A stretch of DNA of 64,000 bases from RHKX01 sp963745755 (GTDB lineage: Bacteria; Actinomycetota; Thermoleophilia; Solirubrobacterales; 70-9), in the NCBI GenBank assembly GCA_963745755.1, contig CAVUYP010000002.1:124001-188000 (forward strand), written 5' to 3'. This document shows, in pieces, positions 58,326 to 64,000 of the stretch; position 1 is the stretch's first letter; the number at the start of each line of letters is the position of its first letter. The position numbers and the translations under genes were made by a program. Under the pieces are notes generated by a model. That model was not told where the DNA came from. It made no database searches and saw only the letters and a list, made by a program, of their open reading frames with translations.

Positions 58326-59176
58326 TGGGCAACGGCCGGAGCAGGTTCAACCTCGATTCGCGGGCGGCGCGGATCGCCGCGCCGCTGGTCTTCGCGCTGC
58401 TGGTGCTGGCCCTCTGGCAGCTCTACACGGTCGTCTCCGACGTGCCGGAGTCGTCGCTGCCGTCGCCGACCGAGATCGCCAAATCGGGCTGGGAGCAGCG
58501 CCAGCTGCTCCTCGACAACACCTGGATCACGGTCGAGGAGATCCTGATCGGCTTCCTGGTCGCGATCGTCCTCGGCGTCCTGCTCGCGATGCTGATCCGC
58601 TCCTCGCGCACGATCGAGCGGGCCCTCTATCCCTGGCTCGTCGTCTCGCAGATGGTGCCGGTTCCGGCGGTGGCGCCGATCTTCGTGATCTGGACCGGGT
58701 TCGACCTGCGCCCGAAGATCATGGTTATCGCCCTTGTCGCGTTCTTCCCGATCGCCGTCAACACGATCGACGGCCTGCGGGCCGCCGACCCGCAGCTGCT
58801 GCGGCTGATGAAGACGTTGAAGGCCTCGCGCTGGCAGCGCTTCCGCTACGCGCAGCTCCCGGCCTCGCTGCCGTTCCTGTTCAGCGGTCTCAAGGTCGCC
58901 GCCGCGCTCTCGGTGATCGGTGCAGTCTTCGGCGAATGGGTGGGCGCCTCGGAAGGGCTCGGGTACCTGATCCTCGTCCTCAACAACGCGACCGACACGA
59001 CGACGATGTTCGCGACGATCTTCCTGCTGGCGATGATCGGCATCGCCCTGTTCGGCCTCGTCGTCCTGCTCGAGCGGCTGCTGCTGCCCTGGTACCACGA
59101 CGCCCGCAACGAGGCGAACGACGAGACCGTCGCCGAGCCCGCCGCCGACGCGATCGAGATCGGAGCACGGTTGTGA
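58325..59176 (+). CDS. ABC importer permease (SsuC/TauC type)
   Basis: 283 residues, about six helices. The EAA loop is visible: KTLKASRWQRFRYAQLPASLPFLFSGLKVAAALSVIGAVFGEWVGASEGLGYLIL. The N-terminal part has LALWQLYTVVSDVPESSLPSPTEIAKSGWEQ, usual for BPD_transp_1 permeases of the NMT1 class. A short charged tail ends IEIGARL. The ATG overlaps the ATPase stop (TGATG); its stop overlaps the next GTG (GTGA). It probably works as a homodimer with the ATPase. Confidence 0.93.
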   Translation: MGNGRSRFNLDSRAARIAAPLVFALLVLALWQLYTVVSDVPESSLPSPTEIAKSGWEQRQLLLDNTWITVEEILIGFLVAIVLGVLLAMLIRSSRTIERALYPWLVVSQMVPVPAVAPIFVIWTGFDLRPKIMVIALVAFFPIAVNTIDGLRAADPQLLRLMKTLKASRWQRFRYAQLPASLPFLFSGLKVAAALSVIGAVFGEWVGASEGLGYLILVLNNATDTTTMFATIFLLAMIGIALFGLVVLLERLLLPWYHDARNEANDETVAEPAADAIEIGARL

Positions 59177-60579
59177 GCGCCGCCGCCGCGCCGGTCCTGA
59201 TCCGCGGCGCCTGGGTCCTCACGATGGCCCCGGGCGCCGACCCGATCCGCGACGGCGCGCTGCTGATCGGATCGGGCGGCGAGATCGCCGCCGTCGGCCC
59301 CTATGAGGAGCTGGTGGCTCGCAACCCCGATGTTGCCGTGGTCGGCGACGGCAACGGCGTCGTCATGCCGGGGATGGTCAACGCCCACACCCACCTGACC
59401 GAGTGCCTGATCCCGGGGATGGGCGAGGACGCGGTCCTGTTCGAATGGTTCGAGCGGGTGGTCAACCCGGTCGGCCGGGTCATCGACCGCGAGGAGGTCG
59501 CGCTGGGGACGCGGCTGAAGGCCGTGGAGATGCTCGGCAGCGGGATCACCACCGTCAACGACATGTCCTGCCATCGCAACATGGGCAGCCTCGCGACGCT
59601 CGGCGCCGTCGACGGGCTCGCCTGGGCGGGGATGCGGGGGGTCGTCAGCTTCGGCGCCGAGGACATCTACGACGAGGCTCCCGGGCCGGAGGCCTTCATC
59701 GCCGAGCACGAGGCCCTCGCCGAGCGGACCGCGGCGGAGCCGCTGATCGGCTTCCGCTGCGGCGTCGGCACGGTGCTCGGGCTCAGTGACTCGCTCTTCG
59801 AGCACACCGTCGCCGCCTGCCGCGCGCACGGGTGGGGGGTACACACCCATCTCTCCGAGGTCCGCGAGGAGGTGACCGGGGCCCGGCTCCGCTACGGGGC
59901 GACGACGATCGAACATGCCGGCCGCGAGGGGCTTCTCGACGCCGAGACGATCGCCGCGCACTGCATCTGGTGCACCGAGCGCGACATCGGCATGCTCGCC
60001 CGTCACGACGTCGCCGTCGCCCACAACCCGGTCGCGAACATGTTGCTCGGCAACGGCGTCTGCCCGGTGCCGCGGCTGCGCAGCGAGGGCATCACGATCG
60101 CCCTCGGCACCGACGGCGCCGCCTCGAACGACAACCAGGACATGTTCGGGGTGATCAAGACCACCGGCCTGCTCCACAAGGTCAACACGATGGATCCGAC
60201 CGTGATCACGGCCCGCGAGGTGCTGGCGATGGCCACGCTCGACGGCGCCCGGGCGCTCGGCATCGACGACGTGACCGGATCGCTCGAGGCCGGCAAGCGC
60301 GCCGACGTGGTGCTGCTCGACGGCAACACGCCGGAGCTGGCGACGATCCACGATCCCTGGCAGCAGGTCGTCTACTGCGCGACCGCCCGCTGCGTGAGCG
60401 ACGTCTGGATCGACGGCCACCGCCGGGTCCAGGACGGTGCGGTACGCGGGGTCGACGTCCCGGCGCTGGCCGGCGAGGCGCGTCAGGCCGGCGCCGATCT
60501 CGTACGCCGCGCCGGCATGGGCCGCGAGTCGGTCTACGCCGGCGACGGGCGGGCGTTCGGCAACGGGACCGCCGGCTGA
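59173..60579 (+). CDS. Deaminase/chlorohydrolase-family amidohydrolase (TrzA/AtzA/SsnA-like)
   Basis: 468 residues. Single-metal amidohydrolase with motifs VMPGMVNAHTHLTECLIPGM (HxH), the later GWGVHTHLSEVREEVTGAR, CIWCTERDIGMLARHDVAVAHNPVANMLLGNGVCPVPRL, and GTDGAASNDNQDMFGVIKTTGLLHKV, which supply the second His set, substrate His and Asp. The family includes 8-oxoguanine, cytosine and s-triazine deaminases, guanine deaminase-like and SsnA proteins. GTG start overlaps the permease stop. It is the third amidohydrolase of the operon; a deamination or dechlorination of the imported ring is a reasonable guess. Tail VYAGDGRAFGNGTAG is not conserved-looking. Confidence 0.9.
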   Translation: MSAAAAPVLIRGAWVLTMAPGADPIRDGALLIGSGGEIAAVGPYEELVARNPDVAVVGDGNGVVMPGMVNAHTHLTECLIPGMGEDAVLFEWFERVVNPVGRVIDREEVALGTRLKAVEMLGSGITTVNDMSCHRNMGSLATLGAVDGLAWAGMRGVVSFGAEDIYDEAPGPEAFIAEHEALAERTAAEPLIGFRCGVGTVLGLSDSLFEHTVAACRAHGWGVHTHLSEVREEVTGARLRYGATTIEHAGREGLLDAETIAAHCIWCTERDIGMLARHDVAVAHNPVANMLLGNGVCPVPRLRSEGITIALGTDGAASNDNQDMFGVIKTTGLLHKVNTMDPTVITAREVLAMATLDGARALGIDDVTGSLEAGKRADVVLLDGNTPELATIHDPWQQVVYCATARCVSDVWIDGHRRVQDGAVRGVDVPALAGEARQAGADLVRRAGMGRESVYAGDGRAFGNGTAG

Positions 60580-62216
60580 TGCCGGCCTGCGACGTCGTCG
60601 TCATCGGCGCCGGCCACAACGGGCTCGCCTGCGGCAGCTATCTCGCCCGCGCCGGCCTCGACACGGTCGTCCTCGAGCAGGCGGCCGAGCCGGGCGGCTG
60701 CATCGTCACCGAGCAGCTCCCGAGCGGCGCCGGGCGACTCGAGCTCGGCGCCTTCGAGCACAGTGGCATCCGCGCCAGCGGCGTCGACGAGGACCTCGGC
60801 CTGAGCTCGCAGTTCGGGCTCGAGTGGCTGCTCTCCGACGAGCTCGTCCTCGCCCCCTGCGACGACGGCGTCGACCTCGCCCTCCACAACTCGCTCGAGC
60901 GGACCGTCGAGGGGTTCGCCGCCGTGCTCGGGCGCGAGGAGGCGGAGCGCTACCGGCGATTTGCGGCCTGGTCGCAGCGGGCGGTGGCCGTCCTCTCGCA
61001 GGCCAACAACGGCCCGCCACCGACGATGCGGGAGCTGACCGCGCTTGCCGACCTGACCCTCGGCGCCGAGGGTCAGCGGCTGATCCAGGCCCTCTACGCC
61101 TCCTCGTCCAACCTCTGCGCCGCCCATCTCGGCGATCCTCGCCTGCGCGGCCTGCTCCAGCACTGGGCCGCGCATTCTCAGCAGCCGCCGGACGACCCCG
61201 GCACCGGCGCCGGGGCGATGATGCTCGCCGCCTTCCACGGGGCTCCGTCCGCTCGCCCGGCCGGCGGCTCCCGGGGGACCGTCGATGCGCTCGCCCGCTG
61301 CCTCGCCGCCCACGGCGGCGAGCTGCGCACCGGCGCCGCGGCCGAGCGGATCGAGATCGCCGGCGGTCGGGCCGTCGCGGTGCACGCCGCCGGCGAGCGC
61401 TTCGAGGCCCGCCGCGCGGTCGTCTCCGCGATCGACGCCAAGCGCGTCTTCGAGCGGCTCGTCGATCCCGGCGACGTCCCCGCCGCCCTCGCGAGCGAGG
61501 TGGCGGCGATTCACGTCGGCCGTCGCAACGTCTCCGAGCTCAAGGTCGACGCCGTGCTGGCGAAGCCGCCCGAGCTCGGCGTACCGTCCGGGTTCGAGCG
61601 GGCGCTGATGCTGTCGCCGAACACCGACGCCGACATCGAGGCGGCCTTTGCGCGGATCCGGCTCGGAGCGCTGCCGGAGCGACCGCCGCTGATGATCGGA
61701 TTCCCGTCGGCCCGCGAGGGTGGCTGGACCCGCGATCCCGGCAATGCGGTGATCTGGTTGTCGACGTTCGTCCCCTGGAAGCCGGCCGAGGGCCCGTGGG
61801 ACGAGCACTCGCTCGAAGCGGCCGCCGACTTCACCTGGCGGGCGGCCGAGCGGGCCCTCCGCACCGAGCTCGAGCCGGTCGAGCGGCTGATCACAGGTCC
61901 CCAGGACTGGGTGCGCCGCAACGGCAACCCCTACGCATGCCCCAACCACGTCGAGATGTCGCTCGACCAGCTGCTCGGCATGCGCCCCTCGCCGTCGCTG
62001 TCCCGCTACGCAACGCCGATCCGGGGCCTGTATCTGAGCGGTGCCGGCTCCCATCCGGGCGGCGGCGTCACCGGCATGCCGGGCCGCAACGCCGCCGCGG
62101 TGGTCCTCCGCGACCTCGGCCTGCGCGCGAAGGGGCGGATCGAGCGCCTGCGATCGCAGGCGGCGCTGCTTCGCGACGCGGCCCGCGCGGCCCGGTCGCT
62201 GCGGAGCTCGGCATGA
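60579..62216 (+). CDS. Phytoene-desaturase-like FAD oxidoreductase
   Basis: 545 residues. Dinucleotide motif DVVVIGAGHNGLACGSYLARAGLDTVVLEQAAEPGGCIVTEQL, and the RGLYLSGAGSHPGGGVTGMPGRNAAAVV end typical of the crtI-like/amine-oxidase superfamily. A middle substrate domain contains LYASSSNLCAAHLGDPRLRGLLQHWAAHSQQP and PAGGSRGTVDALARCLAAHGGELRTGAAAERIEI. Such proteins oxidise diverse hydrophobic or amine substrates. Its place within a hydrolase operon suggests oxidation of the imported compound or of a product. The ATG overlaps the upstream stop; the stop overlaps the next ATG. Confidence 0.88.
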   Translation: MPACDVVVIGAGHNGLACGSYLARAGLDTVVLEQAAEPGGCIVTEQLPSGAGRLELGAFEHSGIRASGVDEDLGLSSQFGLEWLLSDELVLAPCDDGVDLALHNSLERTVEGFAAVLGREEAERYRRFAAWSQRAVAVLSQANNGPPPTMRELTALADLTLGAEGQRLIQALYASSSNLCAAHLGDPRLRGLLQHWAAHSQQPPDDPGTGAGAMMLAAFHGAPSARPAGGSRGTVDALARCLAAHGGELRTGAAAERIEIAGGRAVAVHAAGERFEARRAVVSAIDAKRVFERLVDPGDVPAALASEVAAIHVGRRNVSELKVDAVLAKPPELGVPSGFERALMLSPNTDADIEAAFARIRLGALPERPPLMIGFPSAREGGWTRDPGNAVIWLSTFVPWKPAEGPWDEHSLEAAADFTWRAAERALRTELEPVERLITGPQDWVRRNGNPYACPNHVEMSLDQLLGMRPSPSLSRYATPIRGLYLSGAGSHPGGGVTGMPGRNAAAVVLRDLGLRAKGRIERLRSQAALLRDAARAARSLRSSA

Positions 62217-63217
62217 GCCCTTCGGCCGGCGACGGCGGTGCCGACCCGCTCGAGCTGCTGACCGGCTACCAGGGCGCCGCGGTGCTCGGGACCGCCATCG
62301 AGCTCGGCTTCCCGGCGGCGCTGGCCGGCGGCCCGCGGACCGCCGCCGAGGTCGCCGCCGAGCTCGGTACCGACGTGCGGGCGAGCGGCTACCTGCTCGG
62401 GGCGCTGACCGTGCTCGGCCTCGCCGAGCGGGCCGGCGGCCGCTACGAGCTGACCGAGCAGGGCCGGGGACTGGTCGACGGCGTGCCCGGGTCGATCGCT
62501 GCGATCGTCCGCAAGGAGTGGTTCTTCTACCGTGTCTGGGCCGGCCTGCCGGAGGCCGTGACCGACGGCCACGCGCGGATCCCACCCTGGCGCGACCGGG
62601 TTCGCGACGAGCTGCCCCAGTCGCTCGCCTTCCTCCGCGCCCTCGACGACCTCGCCTCCCGGTTCGGCGCCGGACTGCCCGAGCTCGCCGGGCTCGAGCG
62701 GGGTGGATCGCTGCTCGACGTCGGCGGCGGCGCCGGCTCGCACGCCGCCTATCTCGAGGCCGCCGTCCCCGGTCTCGAGGCGACGGTGCTCGATCTCGCC
62801 GAGGCCGAGCAGGTCCTCCGCGAGCGCCATCCCGAGCTGCGGTTCGTGGTCGGCGACTTCGAGCGGCCGCGCTTCGGCAGGCCCGCGAACGAGAGCTGGG
62901 ACTACGTCCTGCTCGCGAACATCCTTCACGATCACCCGCCGGAGCGCTGCCGCGAGCTGATCGCGTCCGCCGCCGGCCTGCTGGCGCCGGGCGGAACGCT
63001 GCTGATCTACGACTGGGTGCTCGGCGACGACGCCGTCTCGCCGCCGCCGGTGGCGCTGTTCGCGCTGATGATGCTCGTCGAGAACGAGGGCGGCGGTACC
63101 TGGACCGAGGCCGATATCGGCGGATGGGTCCGCGAGGCGGGGCTCGAGCCGGAGCCGTTGCGGCGCAATCCGGGCCCGATCGCGGTGCTGCGGGCCCGTC
63201 GGCCGGACGCCGGGTGA
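62213..63217 (+). CDS. SAM-dependent O-methyltransferase (COMT/hydroxyindole type)
   Basis: 334 residues. The N-terminal winged-helix dimerisation domain reads GYQGAAVLGTAIELGFPAALAGGPRTAAEVAAELGTDVRASGYLLGALTVLGLAERAGG. The SAM site is SLLDVGGGAGSHAAYLEAAVPGLEATVLDL, with VVGDFERP and YDWVLGDDAVSPPPVALFALMML following. LANILHDHPPERCRELI is the expected post-motif, with His of the catalytic base region in ILHDHPP. Methylation in a degradation operon is unexpected; a demethylating or methyl-shuttling role, or a biosynthetic identity for the whole cluster, is possible. ATGA overlap with the oxidoreductase. Confidence 0.87.
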   Translation: MSPSAGDGGADPLELLTGYQGAAVLGTAIELGFPAALAGGPRTAAEVAAELGTDVRASGYLLGALTVLGLAERAGGRYELTEQGRGLVDGVPGSIAAIVRKEWFFYRVWAGLPEAVTDGHARIPPWRDRVRDELPQSLAFLRALDDLASRFGAGLPELAGLERGGSLLDVGGGAGSHAAYLEAAVPGLEATVLDLAEAEQVLRERHPELRFVVGDFERPRFGRPANESWDYVLLANILHDHPPERCRELIASAAGLLAPGGTLLIYDWVLGDDAVSPPPVALFALMMLVENEGGGTWTEADIGGWVREAGLEPEPLRRNPGPIAVLRARRPDAG

Positions 63218-64000
63218 GCGCGGCGCCGGACTCGCTGCGACTCGCGGTCGCCCAGCCGCCGGCCCGCGCCGGGCAACCCGAGCAGGGGAAGCTCGGCGAT
63301 GCGCTCGCGACGATCGTCGAGGCCGGCGCCGCCGGAGCCGGGCTGCTGCTGTTTCCGGAGTCCTACCCGGGCCCGATCCGCGCCGGCGACTGGTTCGACG
63401 CGAGCGATGAGATCGCCGCCACCGCCACCGCAGCCGGCGTAGCCGTCTGCTGGGGCCGGGTCGAGCGCGGCGCCGACGGCTGCTATCGCACGGTTGCCTA
63501 CCTGACCGGCGGCGACGGCGCCGCGCCGTTTCGCTACGAGCGCGCCCATCCGGCGACCGGCGACGTCCATCCGACCCTTTCCGGCGTGGCGATGGCCCCC
63601 GGCGCGAGCCTCGGGCTTACCGAGCTCGGCGGGGTTCGCGTCGGCATCGCCATCTGCTCGGAGCTCTGGCTGCCCGAGGTCGCCCGGTCGCTCGCCGTGG
63701 CCGGGGCGGAATTGATCCTCGCGCCGGCCGGCGGATCGCTGCGCCGGGTGGCGCCGAACTGGCGGCTGATCGCGCGGGCCCGGGCGATCGAGAACCTGCT
63801 CCACGTCGGCCTCACCCAGGCGCTGTTCGGCGACGAGGAGGGATCGGCGCTGATCGCCGGCCCGGAGCGCCTGCTCGGCTCGAGCGGCGATGCCGGTCTG
63901 CTGATCGCCGAGTGCGATCTCGCCAGGGCGCGGTGGCTGCGATCGGCCGACGACTCGATGCGCGAGCCGAAGCAGTTCGACTCGCTGCCCGGGTTGCTGC
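63214..64000 (+). CDS. Nitrilase-superfamily carbon-nitrogen hydrolase, partial at window end
   Basis: The gene starts at GTG 63214 (overlapping the methyltransferase stop, GTGA) and runs off the window; 262 codons are visible. Catalytic Glu: E49 in LLLFPESYPG. Cys: C148 in VRVGIAICSELWLPEVARSLAVAGAELILAPAGG. The middle residue, normally Lys in a YRKxHL-like motif, is not present: the segment reads FRYERAHPATGDVHP, with R110-A111 at that place. Either Arg substitutes or this is a changed active site. The remaining elbow sequence (WRLIARARAIENLLHVGLTQAL) fits the family. Product likely an amidase or nitrilase; the C-terminus is not visible. Confidence 0.85.
   Translation, partial: MSAAPDSLRLAVAQPPARAGQPEQGKLGDALATIVEAGAAGAGLLLFPESYPGPIRAGDWFDASDEIAATATAAGVAVCWGRVERGADGCYRTVAYLTGGDGAAPFRYERAHPATGDVHPTLSGVAMAPGASLGLTELGGVRVGIAICSELWLPEVARSLAVAGAELILAPAGGSLRRVAPNWRLIARARAIENLLHVGLTQALFGDEEGSALIAGPERLLGSSGDAGLLIAECDLARARWLRSADDSMREPKQFDSLPGLL

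Overview
This window is very GC-rich (visually about 70 percent G+C) and nearly fully coding. Gene boundaries often overlap as ATGA, GTGA or TGATG. I read it as the chromosome of a high-GC actinobacterium, with Solirubrobacterales/Thermoleophilia-like as the best guess. The support is a Gram-positive-type LexA box in front of uvrA, a tsaE-tsaB-rimI-tsaD block next to rex, a K+-independent H+-pyrophosphatase, and many genes whose start codon lies 6-10 bases after a TANNNT box (predicted leaderless mRNAs). The lineage is an inference; no 16S gene is present.

Layout. 1-7.2 kb: SOS-controlled uvrA, a LysM/VanY peptidase, small envelope genes and a CPA1 antiporter fused to a TrkA-N domain. 7.3-9.9 kb: a pantothenate operon (DUF2520 Rossmann protein, panC, panB). 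10-16.2 kb: an FmdB zinc ribbon, family 4 UDG, the t6A genes tsaE/tsaB/tsaD with rimI, a glutaredoxin-like gene, rex, and a YbdK-type ligase. 16.2-18.4 kb: hppA behind a structured leader. 18.7-24.3 kb: a transport island holding two copies of [small membrane protein + APC permease with a USP-like tail], followed by two TrkA/KTN proteins; potassium transport is the working hypothesis. 24.3-26.6 kb: an FAD reductase, tRNA-Gln(CTG) and a lipoprotein. 26.6-31.4 kb: a heterodimeric ABC exporter, a 59-residue Cys protein and an EamA transporter. 31.6-47.4 kb: a penicillin-acylase-family enzyme, oxidoreductases, two DHA2 MFS exporters (one divergent from a TetR gene), two diguanylate cyclases, a PLDc_N/SHOCT protein, LemA and DUF2207 membrane proteins, and an SGNH hydrolase.

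48.2-64.0 kb is the most interesting part: a one-directional, tightly overlapping catabolic operon that runs off the window end. It encodes an aldehyde dehydrogenase, an IclR regulator with a likely operator downstream of it, three different amidohydrolases (dihydropyrimidinase-like, enamidase-like, and deaminase/chlorohydrolase-like), an isochorismatase-fold amidase, a DUF1185 protein, two DUF1989 proteins separated by a class II aldolase, an NMT1/THI5-type ABC importer, an FAD oxidoreductase, an O-methyltransferase and a nitrilase-family protein. Together they look like import and stepwise hydrolysis of an amide or N-heterocyclic compound that I cannot name. Several enzymes carry substitutions at catalytic or metal-binding positions.

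Ten reading-frame breaks affect six otherwise intact genes. Every one is repaired by deleting a single base, and five lie just after an in-frame CCC proline codon. Sequencing or assembly error is the default explanation. I annotate these as single genes with breaks, not as pseudogenes. Two copies of a dispersed palindromic repeat, several hairpins embedded in convergent stop codons and one GC-palindrome-rich spacer are also recorded.
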